Below, piece after piece: positions 50,932 to 59,758 of a stretch of DNA of 64,000 nucleotides; position 1 is the stretch's first letter, and every line of letters begins with the position of its first letter. The translations under genes were made by a program, and so were the position numbers. The notes beneath the pieces were generated by a model that searched no databases, was not told the origin of the DNA, and saw only the letters and a list, made by a program, of their open reading frames with translations. The stretch is from Clostridium sp. AN503 (GTDB taxonomy: Bacteria; Bacillota; Clostridia; Lachnospirales; Lachnospiraceae), in contig NZ_JBFDTP010000001.1 in assembly GCF_040719375.1 (NCBI RefSeq), forward strand, positions 1,240,001-1,304,000, written 5' to 3'.

Positions 50932-52083
50932 ATGCAGATATATGTAGTGAAGCCGGGGGACAATGTGGACAGGATCGCAGCGGAGTCCGGTGTGCCGGTG
51001 GAAACCATTATTTATGATAATCAGATAGAATATCCATATCGCCTGGCCGTGGGCCAGGCCCTTTTTCTTCGGAGCAGGAGCGGAGTGGAGAACACGGCAG
51101 GGCGGACTCCGCTCTATGTCAGTGGTTACGCCTATCCGTTCATCGACCGGGAGGTGCTGCGTGAGACGCTCCAGTGGCTGACGGCGCTTTATATATTTTC
51201 CTACGGTTTTACCACAGAGGGCAACTTGATCCCGCCGATGGCCGATGACAGTCCTCTGATTGAGGCGGCGCTTTCTGCGGGAGTGCGGCCTGTGCTGGTC
51301 CTGACACCGCTGGGAGCTGACGGGCGGTTTAATAACAATCTGGTGACGGCGGTGGTGGAGGATCAGGCAGTCCAGAGAAACCTGGTCCTGGAGCTTGGCG
51401 GGGTGATGCAGGAAAAGGGGTATGAGGGCCTGGATATTGATTTTGAATACATCAGGGCAGAAGACCGGGAGGAATTTGCCCAATTTGTATCCCGCACTAC
51501 GCAGATAATGAATTTGCTGGGATATCCGGTATCCGTGGCCCTGGCGCCCAAGACCTCCAGAGACCAGCCGGGGCTTCTCTATGAGGGCGTGGATTACCGT
51601 CTGCTGGGCGCAGCAGCCAACCGGGCGATGCTGATGACTTACGAATGGGGGTATACCTACGGTCCGCCCATGGCCGTAGCGCCCCTCAATATGGTGCGGC
51701 GTGTGGTGGAATACGCCCTCACGGAAATCCCTCCGGAAAAGATCAGCCTGGGAATCCCCAATTACGGTTACGACTGGCCTCTGCCCTATGAGCGGGGCGT
51801 TACCCGGGCGCGGACCATCAACAAGCAGGAAGCGATCCGGCTTGCCATCGATCACGGCGTGGAGATCCGGTTTGACGAGACGGCTATGTCTCCCTGGTTC
51901 CGGTACTGGCAGTACGGCATCCAGCATGAGGTCTGGTTCGAGGACCCACGCAGCCAGTATGCTAAATTTATGCTGATTAAGGAATACGGATTGTCCGGAG
52001 TGGGATACTGGCAGCTCATGAACTATGACAGGGCCAACTGGCTGTTGTTAAATGAGCTGTTTGAGGCGGAACCGGGGATGTAA
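50932..52083 (+). CDS. LysM plus glycoside hydrolase 18 protein (spore cortex/germination type)
   Basis: 383 residues. A LysM domain (about 2-45: IYVVKPGDNVDRIAAESGVP, YPYRLAVGQALFL) is followed by a GH18 barrel. The catalytic acid is the Glu of GLDIDFEYIRAEDREEF (DxxDxDxE-like, with the first acid as E). No signal peptide is visible, as in SleL/YaaH-type spore proteins that cleave N-acetylglucosamine bonds in cortex peptidoglycan. AGGAGCGTAGGACAG precedes the start. It has no evident link to the CoA genes around it; its presence supports a spore-forming host. Confidence 0.9.
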   Translation: MQIYVVKPGDNVDRIAAESGVPVETIIYDNQIEYPYRLAVGQALFLRSRSGVENTAGRTPLYVSGYAYPFIDREVLRETLQWLTALYIFSYGFTTEGNLIPPMADDSPLIEAALSAGVRPVLVLTPLGADGRFNNNLVTAVVEDQAVQRNLVLELGGVMQEKGYEGLDIDFEYIRAEDREEFAQFVSRTTQIMNLLGYPVSVALAPKTSRDQPGLLYEGVDYRLLGAAANRAMLMTYEWGYTYGPPMAVAPLNMVRRVVEYALTEIPPEKISLGIPNYGYDWPLPYERGVTRARTINKQEAIRLAIDHGVEIRFDETAMSPWFRYWQYGIQHEVWFEDPRSQYAKFMLIKEYGLSGVGYWQLMNYDRANWLLLNELFEAEPGM

Positions 52084-52118
52084 GGGGGCGCAGAGGTATA
52101 AAGCAATGCCACATAAGC

Positions 52119-52171
52119 CCAAGAGATGCTGCAGAAGTAAAAGAGATGCCGAAAAGTAAAAGAGATGCCGT
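52119..52171 (+). repeat. Short tandem repeat, about 19-base period, three partial copies
   Basis: AAGAGATGC recurs three times; the last two copies share AAGTAAAAGAGATGCCG. It lies between the GH18 stop and its terminator. Probably slippage-derived spacer. Confidence 0.6.
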
Positions 52172-52203
52172 AAAAGCCGGAGTATGTGGCAGCGGCAGAA
52201 AAA

Positions 52204-52246
52204 AAGGGGCCCTAAGCCATGAAAAATGACTTGGGCCCCTTCTTTT
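52204..52246 (+). terminator. Rho-independent terminator after the LysM-GH18 gene
   Basis: AAGGGGCCC and GGGCCCCTT plus inner pairs (AAG/CTT) form a long stem around GAAAA, followed by CTTTTAATT. Confidence 0.8.
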
Positions 52247-52269
52247 AATTGAAGTACTCAACAACACTT

Positions 52270-54042
52270 TTATTTCAGATTCTCAGCAGCCTGTTGACCG
52301 GCCACGCGGCCGAAGGCCACGGACTGGGAATAGCCGCCGGACTGCCAGGTCACTTCGCCGGAAGCGTACAAGCCGTCAACCGGTGTGCCGTCCTCATAGA
52401 GAACCTGTGCTTTTTCGTTGCAGGAAACGCCGCCCTTGGTCATATGGTTGGCTGCTTCCACGCGCACACCGTAGTACGGTCCCTTTTCATCGAAGGGGCG
52501 TGCAAACGGTTCGCCGGTAAGTGCATCGTTTTCGCCTGCCGCTGCTGCTTCATTGAGCTCTGCAACGGTTTTTTCAAGCTCTGCGGCATCGATGCCCAGG
52601 GCATCTGCCAGCTCTGCCAGAGTCTCGCCCTTGGCGTAATAGCCCAGATTCACATGCTTGCGGATGCGGTAGAAGGAGTCATATCCAGTCTGGTCGGTGA
52701 TAGTGAATACCTTGCCGTCCGGCTGATCCTTGATCGTGGTACCCAGCTCCAGACCGCCCTTGTTCTCATCAATGAAACGCTTGCCCTCTTTATTGACCAG
52801 GATGCTTAAGTCAGCGCCGCCGGTTAAGTCGCGGTTCGGCACAATAATGTTGGGGAATACGCGGACGTTGTCCATCTCTTCCATCTTGAAACCATTTTTC
52901 TCAAATACTTTCACAAAATCGCCGGTAGTTCCGATCTGGTTGGAGGTGTTTAAAACCTCGTAGCCCGGAGCGTATTCTGCCAGCAGTTCTTTGCTGGAGC
53001 AGAAGCCGCCGGTGGCGATGATCGTGCTCTGTGCTCGGATGGTGTAGGTCTCATTGTCGTTGTTAGTAACGGTGACGCCTGCGCAGCGGCCATCCTCCAT
53101 CACCAGGTCGGTACCTTTGGTGCCGGTGCGGATGTCAATGCCAAGTTCATTGGCATGTGCCTCCATGCCTGCCTGGATGACTTCACCGGAGTACTGGTCT
53201 TCCTCTGCCATATGGTTCATGGCTCCATAGTTGTAGTTCAGCTCTACCCCCATGCTGCGCAGCCACGCATCCAGTTCATTCTCCTGCTCAGCCCAGACCT
53301 TGACGCGCTCCGGCGTGTCGCCTGCGGTGGATTTGGCTTCGATGAAGTTTTCCACCTGGTTCACGGTCCATTTTTCATTGCCGGCGGCTTTCTGAGCTTC
53401 TGAGTTGATCAGGTCGTAGAAATTCATGTCAAATTTGCCGTTGCCGCTTAAGATATCCATCTTTTCCACCAGGATGATGTTGGCATCCGGTTTGGCGGCT
53501 TTGGCGGTGATGGCTGCAGCCAGCCCGGAAGGGCCGCCGCCAACTACCAGGATATCTGCCTCTACGTCGTCAAGGGTAACTGCTTCCTTCTCAGGGCCTG
53601 TGGTAGCCATGGTGATCTTCTCCACTTCCAGACCAGCCTGGGTCATGGCGTCAGCCACTGCGGCTTTGACCGCGTAAGAAGAAAAGGTTGCGCCGCTCAC
53701 ACTGTCCACTACAGGCGTTCCGGCCTCAATGATCCGGTCGCGGATAACAGGAAATGCCCGGTCGATCACTACCTTGGATTCGTGGTTGTCCCCCAGCTCA
53801 ATCCCGGTTACAGCGCCATCCTCAAGGGTTACTTTCAAGTTCACCTCGCCGCCGTAGCCATTGGCTTTCACATCATAGGTCTGCGGTCCTGCGCTGGTCT
53901 CCGGAGCGGCCGTCTCTGCGGCGGTAGTTGCCGCGGTGGTCGCAGCCGCGGTTGTTTCGCCCTGATCGGAGCCGGAACAGGCCGTCAGGCCGACCATGGC
54001 AGCCGTGAATGCTGCCGCATAGCAGAATCTGTTTCTTTTCAT
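52270..54042 (-). CDS. Lipoprotein FMN/FAD reductase (flavocytochrome c / fumarate-reductase-like)
   Basis: 590 residues. A lipoprotein signal ends at LTAC (Cys22), then a Thr/Ala-rich linker (about 28-50), an FMN-binding domain (about 55-135) with the covalent FMN motif DSVSGATFSSYAVKAAV, and a FAD-binding-2 domain (about 160-590: ADILVVGGGPSGLAAAITAK, RAQSTIIATGGFCSSKELLA, TKGGVSCNEKAQVLYEDG, and the C-terminal VAFGRVAGQQAAENL). It resembles extracellular flavin-linked reductases such as fumarate, urocanate and enoate reductases. No heme motif is seen, so electrons would come via flavin transfer at the membrane. It sits in the CoA island next to a CoA transferase and may reduce an unsaturated acid outside the cell as an electron sink (inference). 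Confidence 0.9.
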   Translation of the reverse strand: MKRNRFCYAAAFTAAMVGLTACSGSDQGETTAAATTAATTAAETAAPETSAGPQTYDVKANGYGGEVNLKVTLEDGAVTGIELGDNHESKVVIDRAFPVIRDRIIEAGTPVVDSVSGATFSSYAVKAAVADAMTQAGLEVEKITMATTGPEKEAVTLDDVEADILVVGGGPSGLAAAITAKAAKPDANIILVEKMDILSGNGKFDMNFYDLINSEAQKAAGNEKWTVNQVENFIEAKSTAGDTPERVKVWAEQENELDAWLRSMGVELNYNYGAMNHMAEEDQYSGEVIQAGMEAHANELGIDIRTGTKGTDLVMEDGRCAGVTVTNNDNETYTIRAQSTIIATGGFCSSKELLAEYAPGYEVLNTSNQIGTTGDFVKVFEKNGFKMEEMDNVRVFPNIIVPNRDLTGGADLSILVNKEGKRFIDENKGGLELGTTIKDQPDGKVFTITDQTGYDSFYRIRKHVNLGYYAKGETLAELADALGIDAAELEKTVAELNEAAAAGENDALTGEPFARPFDEKGPYYGVRVEAANHMTKGGVSCNEKAQVLYEDGTPVDGLYASGEVTWQSGGYSQSVAFGRVAGQQAAENLK

Positions 54043-54125
54043 AAATCATCCTCCAATATAATGATAAATTAGTGAATACTTTAACATTATATCAGTTACA
54101 AAAGAAATATTCAACAGTCACAGAA

Positions 54126-55361
54126 CTACTCGTGCTGTTTTACGGCCTTTTCTTCCAGCATTATTCCAATCTCATCATCACCATAGCCCAGTTCTTTCAG
54201 GATATCAACGGTGTGCTCTCCAAGCATCGGTCCCCGGTTGAATTCAGGCAGGCCCATGCGCTCGCTGCGCAGACAGCTCCGCACCAGGGAGGCTTCTTTG
54301 CCGTTGTCATATTTCATCTGGTAGATAAAGTCATTTGCCTGCGCCTGGGGATCGGTCAGGATATCTCCATAGCCGTACAGGATCTCACAGCAAAGCCCCG
54401 CTTCTTCAAACAGTTTTTTCCATTCATCGGCAGTTTTCTTGGCAAATATTTTTTCAAACCGCTCAATGACCGGACCGCACACCTCCGCCTTGTTAAAATT
54501 GGCGCGGGAGGCGTACAGCGGGTTTTCTGCCATGTCGTCCGCACCCAGCAGCCGGTAATACACAGCCGCATCCCGGCTGAAGTTCACGATCTGGGGCATG
54601 AACCAACGGCCGTCGCTGCATTTGAAGGTAGCTCCAAAGGGGCTGTTATCCTCACGTCTCTTGGGGAGCAGAAATCCGTATTGGGAGCCGGAGACCAGGA
54701 TGTTGGCGAGCCACACAGCGGTACCGTAGAGGCTTAAGGAGACCCGGTCTCCCTTTCCGGTCTGGCGTGCGGCTAACACAGCAGAAACCGTGGCGGCCAT
54801 CATTCCCATGGCGCAGGTCACGTCGCCAAAGCCCATGGGCATGTAGACGGGATAGGCTTTGTCATTGTCCCCATAGATGCTCTGGCTGTAAAGGAATCCG
54901 CCTCTGGCCCAGAATGCGGTGTTGTCGTACCCGGGGCGGGAGGCTTCTTCGCCTTTTTCGCCGTATCCGTCAAGCTGGGTCATGACCAGTCTGGGAAAAC
55001 GATCCCTTAAGCTGTCGTAATCCAGACCTGATTTTTTTAGTGCGCTGGTGCGGAGGTTTGTCAAGAATACATCTGCATTTTCCAGGAGCCGGTACATGAC
55101 CTCCCGTCCATGCTCTGTAGAAGTATCCAGGCTGATCGCCCGCTTGTTGGCGTTTAAGTTGTCAAACAGCGGGTCAAAATCGTCATCCGCCGGGGCGCCG
55201 ATTCCCAGCGGCCATTTCCGGAAGTTGTCCCCGCCTTTTGTATTTTCCACCTTGATCACGTCCGCGCCCCAGTCTGCCATCATGCGCCCACAGGATGCGG
55301 AAGCCACCATCAGCGATAATTCCACAACTTTAATACCCTTAAGCGGTTTGTACTGTTCCAT
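54126..55361 (-). CDS. CaiB/BaiF-family (family III) CoA transferase, copy 4
   Basis: 411 residues. KPLKGIKVVELSLMVASASC, MADWGADVIKVENTKGGDNF and the Asp region PVYMPMGFGDVTCAMG are typical. It closely resembles copies 2 and 3 (shared FDNLNANKRA-type segment). AAAAAGGAGGACTTAT precedes the ATG. The lipoprotein gene downstream, on the same strand about 80 bases on, may be co-transcribed. Divergent from the flavin reductase-GntP operon at 55611. Confidence 0.9.
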   Translation of the reverse strand: MEQYKPLKGIKVVELSLMVASASCGRMMADWGADVIKVENTKGGDNFRKWPLGIGAPADDDFDPLFDNLNANKRAISLDTSTEHGREVMYRLLENADVFLTNLRTSALKKSGLDYDSLRDRFPRLVMTQLDGYGEKGEEASRPGYDNTAFWARGGFLYSQSIYGDNDKAYPVYMPMGFGDVTCAMGMMAATVSAVLAARQTGKGDRVSLSLYGTAVWLANILVSGSQYGFLLPKRREDNSPFGATFKCSDGRWFMPQIVNFSRDAAVYYRLLGADDMAENPLYASRANFNKAEVCGPVIERFEKIFAKKTADEWKKLFEEAGLCCEILYGYGDILTDPQAQANDFIYQMKYDNGKEASLVRSCLRSERMGLPEFNRGPMLGEHTVDILKELGYGDDEIGIMLEEKAVKQHE

Positions 55362-55610
55362 ATAAGTCCTCCTTTTTATTCTTTGGCAACGGTTTTGTTA
55401 TATCCATCTTATCGGAATGCAGCCGGAAAAACAATCGCCATGGAATACGAAAGATTTGCCTGGTTTTTGTAAAGATTGTGGTTGTTTTAACTATACCGCC
55501 TAAAAAAACCGGAAATGGCCAAATGGGGATTTGTAGGCTTTGACCTAGTAGGGAGGGAGCAGGAAACGCTATAATTAATGGTAATAAAGAAATCAGGGAG
55601 GGAAAGAAAG

Positions 55611-56315
55611 ATGCATTATTCACCGGTAAAAGAAGAATGTCCCATAGCAATGAACCCATTTAAAGCATGCGTGGCTCCGCGGCCCATCGGCTGGATCTCG
55701 ACGGTCAGCCGGGACGGCGTGGATAACCTGGCGCCGTTTTCCCAGTTCCAGAACTTGTCCTACGATCCGCCGATGGTGATGATCGCCGTCAACCAGGGCG
55801 GGGATGAGGATCATGTACACCGCAAGGACACGGTCAACAATATCGAGGCGACCGGCTGTTTTGTGTACAATGCGGTGCCGTATGAGCTGAAAGACGCCAT
55901 GAATATCACCGCGTCGGGATTTGAGCCAGAGGAGGACGAGTTTCTAAAGGCGGGCCTCCACAAGGCGGATTCAGTGCGGGTAGCCGCAAAACGGGTGGCG
56001 GAGTCGCCCATCCAGTTTGAATGCGAGTATATGCAGACCATCCGCATCCCGGGAAGCGCGGCGGGAGGCAAGGGCACTGTGGATATGATCATCGGCAGGG
56101 TGGTGGAGATCCATGTGGCGGATGAAGTGATCCTCCCTGACGGCAAGCTGGATTACAGAAAGCTCCGTCTGCTTGGAAGGGCAGGATACTGGGACTATGG
56201 GGTGATGGAAGACACCTTCTCCATGCGGGTTCCCGGCGTCAGCGCGGCACGCATGGCGGCTATGGAGGGAAGACGGCCCACAAAAGAGGATCAGGACGGG
56301 GATAAGGTATGCTGA
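55611..56315 (+). CDS. Flavin reductase-like FMN-binding protein
   Basis: 234 residues of the DIM6/NTAB flavin reductase-like family: FKACVAPRPIGWISTVSRDG, VDNLAPFSQFQNLSYDPPMV and a split-barrel core to about residue 190. These proteins bind FMN and reduce flavins with NAD(P)H or serve as flavin partners for oxidoreductases. GGGAGGGAAAGAAAG fixes the start. Its end overlaps the ATG of GntP permease 3 by 7 bases. It could supply reduced flavin to the FMN/FAD lipoprotein next door or to the nitronate-monooxygenase-like proteins (inference). Confidence 0.87.
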   Translation: MHYSPVKEECPIAMNPFKACVAPRPIGWISTVSRDGVDNLAPFSQFQNLSYDPPMVMIAVNQGGDEDHVHRKDTVNNIEATGCFVYNAVPYELKDAMNITASGFEPEEDEFLKAGLHKADSVRVAAKRVAESPIQFECEYMQTIRIPGSAAGGKGTVDMIIGRVVEIHVADEVILPDGKLDYRKLRLLGRAGYWDYGVMEDTFSMRVPGVSAARMAAMEGRRPTKEDQDGDKVC

Positions 56316-57610
56316 GCTTTATTGGCATAGCAGCAGGGCTGGTCCTGTTTGTGCTGCTGGCTTACCGCGGGTTTAACCTGGTGCTTTCCGCCATTGTGGG
56401 CAGCTGTGTCATTTTTCTCTTTTCGGGTGTGGGATTGTTAGAAGGGCTGAACGGGATCTATCTTCCGGGAATGGCGGAGTTTATTAAAAATTATTTTATG
56501 ATCTTTCTGCTGGGGAGCCTTCTGGGGCGGCTGCTCAGCGACGGGGGAAATGCCAGAAGGATCGCCCTGTGCCTTGCGGCCCTTATTCGCAGGAGTAAGC
56601 ACAACCGGCAGTTTTACTGTGTCCTGATGGTCCCGGTACTTTATTTCCTGCTCTGCTATGCGGGGATTTCCGGGTTTGTGGTGGTATTCACGGTCCTCCC
56701 GATCGCGAAGGACCTGTTTGAGGAGACCAATACCCCGTGGAGGCTTTACTGCTGTGCGGGAGCGCAGACGGTCAACGCGGCTGTCCTGGCAGGATCATTG
56801 CAGGCCTGCAATATCTATGCCGCAGATGTGTGCGGCACAACGACCACGGCGGGCCTCCTGTTGTCACTGATCGCGGTGGCCGTGTTCTGGAGTGTGTCCC
56901 TGGGGATGCTCTGGCTGGTACTGAAACGTGCAGGAGAGAACCATGAGGAATTTCTTCCTTCCGGCAAAGGCATTCAGGAGGCATCCCTGGATGAGGGGAT
57001 GTCAGAGGAGAAGCTTCCCGGAATCCTGCCGTCGCTACTTCCGCTGGCGGCAGTGATTGTGATGAGCGCTGTTTTAAAGATCGATGTGGTGGCTTCTCTG
57101 GCGGCGGGATGCATCCTGACTGTAGTAACCGGGGCGCGCAGTCTGCTGCCCCGTCTGGGGGCCAGCCTGGCATCGGGGGCAATATCTGTATACGGGCCGG
57201 TCTTAAGCGTTTCGGCAACCTATGCGATCGGCGTGGCGCTTAAAAACGTGCCGGGATTCTACTATTTTGAAGCGTTTTTTACAAGTCTTCCAGGACTTTT
57301 CGGCGCACCTGCGCTGGGGATAACGGTGGCCTTTATCATGGCGTCCTCCGTGGCCCCTATACCGGCCTTTGGGGCACAGATGTTAGAGCAGTACGCGGCG
57401 GCAGGCATCAGCGCCGCCAATGCCCACCGGATGATGATGATCACCTCCTTCGGAAGCATCGCGCCCCATAACGCCGGGATTTCCAATGCGGCATCGGTCC
57501 TGCGCCTGCCCTATGCGGAATGTCTGAAAATGTATATGCTCTTTACCTATATTCCAGGGGTCGTTACGGCTGTGGCAGCGGTACTTTGTCTGGCGGCCGG
57601 GATTGTATAA
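56309..57610 (+). CDS. GntP-family permease, copy 3
   Basis: 433 residues, about 12 hydrophobic helices. GIAAGLVLFVLLAYRGFNLV, LGSLLGRLLSDGGNARRIAL, VPVLYFLLCYAGISGFVVVF and SFGSIAPHNAGISNAASVLR follow the GntP-like layout of copies 1 and 2. It is shorter in loops and more distant from the other two. Overlap with the flavin reductase gene shows tight co-expression. Likely imports a carboxylate used by the neighbouring CoA transferase 4 or reduced by the lipoprotein. Confidence 0.87.
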   Translation: MLSFIGIAAGLVLFVLLAYRGFNLVLSAIVGSCVIFLFSGVGLLEGLNGIYLPGMAEFIKNYFMIFLLGSLLGRLLSDGGNARRIALCLAALIRRSKHNRQFYCVLMVPVLYFLLCYAGISGFVVVFTVLPIAKDLFEETNTPWRLYCCAGAQTVNAAVLAGSLQACNIYAADVCGTTTTAGLLLSLIAVAVFWSVSLGMLWLVLKRAGENHEEFLPSGKGIQEASLDEGMSEEKLPGILPSLLPLAAVIVMSAVLKIDVVASLAAGCILTVVTGARSLLPRLGASLASGAISVYGPVLSVSATYAIGVALKNVPGFYYFEAFFTSLPGLFGAPALGITVAFIMASSVAPIPAFGAQMLEQYAAAGISAANAHRMMMITSFGSIAPHNAGISNAASVLRLPYAECLKMYMLFTYIPGVVTAVAAVLCLAAGIV

Positions 57611-57664
57611 AGGGATTGAATGGGATGCCCCGGTGTGTTATACTGGTGGCATCTCATAGAGTTT

Positions 57665-57750
57665 TATGATTCCTGCGGCTTCTGACCGCAGGCAAAACTG
57701 TCAAAAGACAGCTTCTGGCGCCATGGCGCCGTGTTGGCCGGTTCGGCTGA
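57665..57750 (+). other. Four-hairpin leader element A
   Basis: Four consecutive stems: CCTGCGG/CCGCAGG (57672-57692), CTGTC-AAAA-GACAG (57698-57711), GGCGCC-AT-GGCGCC (57717-57730) and GCCG-GTT-CGGC (57737-57747). Element B at 61015-61111 has the same order with different stem bases, a shared CTGTC/GACAG second stem and the same GTT-looped last stem. It lies about 105 bases before the toxin gene. Probably a structured RNA or repeat family; I cannot name it. Confidence 0.55.
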
Positions 57751-57855
57751 AAATTCATTGAGGAAATAAGCAGAATGGGGAGGTGTTTGCGGACGACAAA
57801 AGAAGGCAAAAAAGAAATGAAATGGAACGTGTAACTTTTATTTACTACTTTACAA

Positions 57856-58272
57856 ATGTTATCGTTTGTGATAACATACAAGAAAGAAGGGATTATTATT
57901 AACCGTCTGGAATTTTACATGGAGGAGAACGGGAACGTCCCGGTGAAAGAGTTTTTGATGTCGCTTCCGTCAAAGCTGAGGGCAAAAGCTTTCAGTGATA
58001 TAGAGCTTTTAGAAAAGCATGGGAGCGATCTGCGCGAACCGCATGTGAAAGCTATAAGGGGAAGTGGTAACAGAGGTCTTTTTGAACTGCGCATCCGCTT
58101 TTCCAGCGATATTGCAAGGGTATTTTATTTTACATACCATCAGGGCACATATGTCCTTCTCCACGGCTTTCTAAAGAAGACGATGAAGACGCCAAAGCGG
58201 GAGCTTGAGCGGGCAAGGCGCTGTATGGATGACTATAAGAGGAGGATGGAACATGAGCAGAGCAGGAGTTGA
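57856..58272 (+). CDS. RelE/HigB-type toxin
   Basis: 138 residues from the ATG at 57856; the conserved part starts at about residue 15 (INRLEFYMEENGNVPVKEFL), followed by GSDLREPHVKAIRGSGNRGL, FELRIRFSSDIARVFYF and HGFLKKTMKTPKRELERARR. This is the phage-derived Gp49/HigB-like branch of the RelE superfamily of mRNA-cutting toxins. The exact start is uncertain, since AAGAAAGAAGGG lies within the first codons and no better start codon follows. The HTH antitoxin gene begins inside its end (overlap of 20 bases), the toxin-first order of higBA. Confidence 0.83.
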   Translation: MLSFVITYKKEGIIINRLEFYMEENGNVPVKEFLMSLPSKLRAKAFSDIELLEKHGSDLREPHVKAIRGSGNRGLFELRIRFSSDIARVFYFTYHQGTYVLLHGFLKKTMKTPKRELERARRCMDDYKRRMEHEQSRS

Positions 58273-58537
58273 TTTTAAGAGTATGAAAGCGGAACTGATG
58301 CAGGATGAACAGTTCCGGGAGGAATATGAGAAGCTGCGCCCGCGGTATGAGATCATCTCCCGCATTATCGAGGTGCGGAAGGAGCAGAACATGACCCAGG
58401 AGCAGCTTGCCCGCAAGATTGGGACCCAGAAGTCCAATATCTCCAGGCTGGAGAGCGGCAATTACAACCCCAGCCTGGACTTTCTCATCAAGGTGGCGTC
58501 CGGACTGGGGAAAAACCTGACGGTGGAGCTTCACTGA
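58253..58537 (+). CDS. XRE-family HTH antitoxin (HigA-like)
   Basis: 94 residues. An HTH_3 domain at about 38-92 (IIEVRKEQNMTQEQLARKIG, TQKSNISRLESGNYNPSLDF), preceded by a helical toxin-binding segment (FREEYEKLRPRYEIISRI). The start at 58253 has GAGGATGGAAC before it and lies within the toxin gene, so the pair is coupled. It should neutralise the upstream toxin and repress the promoter. Confidence 0.87.
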   Translation: MSRAGVDFKSMKAELMQDEQFREEYEKLRPRYEIISRIIEVRKEQNMTQEQLARKIGTQKSNISRLESGNYNPSLDFLIKVASGLGKNLTVELH

Positions 58538-58548
58538 AGGGATGATTG

Positions 58549-58578
58549 TGCCTCTGCGTCAGAATTGCCGCAGAGGCA
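58549..58578. terminator. Hairpin between the convergent antitoxin and glutamyl-hydrolase genes
   Basis: TGCCTCTGCG and CGCAGAGGCA form a 10-bp perfect stem with a 10-base loop. No strong T-run on either side, so terminator strength is uncertain. Confidence 0.55.
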
Positions 58579-58591
58579 TCCGGCCGCCTGC

Positions 58592-59317
58592 TTACTGAGG
58601 ATGACGCGCCGCCTCCACAAAGGAAGCGAACAGCCGCGACGCAGCCTCATCCTGTTCCCACAGATATTCCGGGTGCCACTGCACGCCGATGAAGTAGGGA
58701 TAGTCCGGTTTCTCGATGCATTCCACAAGCCCGCCCGGCGCGTGTCCGGAAGCGGTCAGTCCTGGAGCGATCCTGCGGACGGCCTGGTGATGCATACTGT
58801 TGACCTTTAAGGTATCACTCTGTGCGATATCTGCCAGCAGGGTATCAGGGGTGACCTTGACCGTATGGGACGGGATGTCGTAGTAGAACGGCTGGGTGTG
58901 GGCGATGGGGAAGTCCTCCTTAAACTGGCTGGGGATATCCTGATAGATATCGCCGCCCAATCCGATGTTTAAGAGCTGCACACCGCGGCATATGCCAAGG
59001 ATCGGTTTTCTCCGGGCCATGACCAGCTTTAAGAGCTCCAGTTCCATGATATCACGCCGCAGGCACACGTTGCCGCAGTGGGCCTGGGTTTCCTCTCCGA
59101 AGTAGAAGGGATGCACGTCTGGGCCGCCGGTGAACAGGAAGCCGTCGAAGGTGTCTGCAAGCTGCTTGAGTTCCTCCGCTGTCAAGTCCAGGGGCAGGAT
59201 GACGGGAATGCCTCCTGCCGCACGGATCGCTTTTATGTAGGCCGGACGCATGTATGGTTCGTCTTTATCGATATTGAAATAAGGGGTTAGTGCAATAATC
59301 GGTTTCTTATCATTCAA
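58592..59317 (-). CDS. Gamma-glutamyl-gamma-aminobutyrate hydrolase-family protein (peptidase C26, PuuD-like)
   Basis: 241 residues, class I glutamine-amidotransferase-like. The nucleophile Cys is in ILGICRGVQLLNIGLGGDIY, and His/Glu of the triad are in GVQWHPEYLWEQ. It cleaves gamma-glutamyl amides such as gamma-glutamyl-GABA in putrescine breakdown, or related compounds. I use a TTG start at 59317: AAAGGAGA lies 7-8 bases before it and the homology (NDKKPIIALTPYFNIDKD) begins right there. The 30-codon upstream extension is low-complexity (DLYCDLYC) and unlikely to be translated. Confidence 0.87.
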   Translation of the reverse strand: MNDKKPIIALTPYFNIDKDEPYMRPAYIKAIRAAGGIPVILPLDLTAEELKQLADTFDGFLFTGGPDVHPFYFGEETQAHCGNVCLRRDIMELELLKLVMARRKPILGICRGVQLLNIGLGGDIYQDIPSQFKEDFPIAHTQPFYYDIPSHTVKVTPDTLLADIAQSDTLKVNSMHHQAVRRIAPGLTASGHAPGGLVECIEKPDYPYFIGVQWHPEYLWEQDEAASRLFASFVEAARHPQ

Positions 59318-59384
59318 AGCTAAAATCTCCTTTCGCCTGAAAACACAATACAGGTCACAATACAGGTCAGAATGCAAGTCCATA

Positions 59385-59427
59385 AAACACAAATACCCCT
59401 TTCGCACCGCAATACGAAAGGGGTATT
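59385..59427 (-). terminator. Terminator of the ferredoxin gene
   Basis: AATACCCCTTTCG (59392) and CGAAAGGGGTATT (59415) form a 13-bp perfect stem with a 10-base loop. On the minus strand it is followed by TTGTGTTTTA. Confidence 0.8.
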
Positions 59428-59441
59428 ATGTAAAGTCAAAA

Positions 59442-59612
59442 TCAACCTTCGCTGATAGCGCCGGTCGGGCAAACACCAGCGCAGGTACCGCAGTCGATGC
59501 AGGTATCAGCGTCGATTACGTACTGGCTGTCTCCCTGGGAAATAGCGCTTACCGGGCACTCGCCCTCACAGGTACCACAACTAACACAAGCGTCAGAAAT
59601 TACATATGCCAT
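59442..59612 (-). CDS. Small 2[4Fe-4S] ferredoxin
   Basis: 56 residues, MAYVISDACVSCGTCEGECP then VIDADTCIDCGTCAGVCPTG. Two complete C-x2-C-x2-C-x3-C-P clusters, the clostridial ferredoxin pattern. TTTAAGGAGGATTTTATC gives the start. It carries electrons at low potential, for example from pyruvate:ferredoxin oxidoreductase or to and from a bifurcating ETF. It is a single-gene unit with its own terminator. Confidence 0.95.
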   Translation of the reverse strand: MAYVISDACVSCGTCEGECPVSAISQGDSQYVIDADTCIDCGTCAGVCPTGAISEG

Positions 59613-59758
59613 GATAAAATCCTCCTTAAATAGTCTAACATTTCGTTGTGCCTTTATTCTATACTATATGCGAAAAATATTCAAGAGGAAAATGCTGTGC
59701 ATTTGGACAAAATAAGGTACAATTATCGGTTAGTTCTGGGCAACCCCAAATGCTGATT

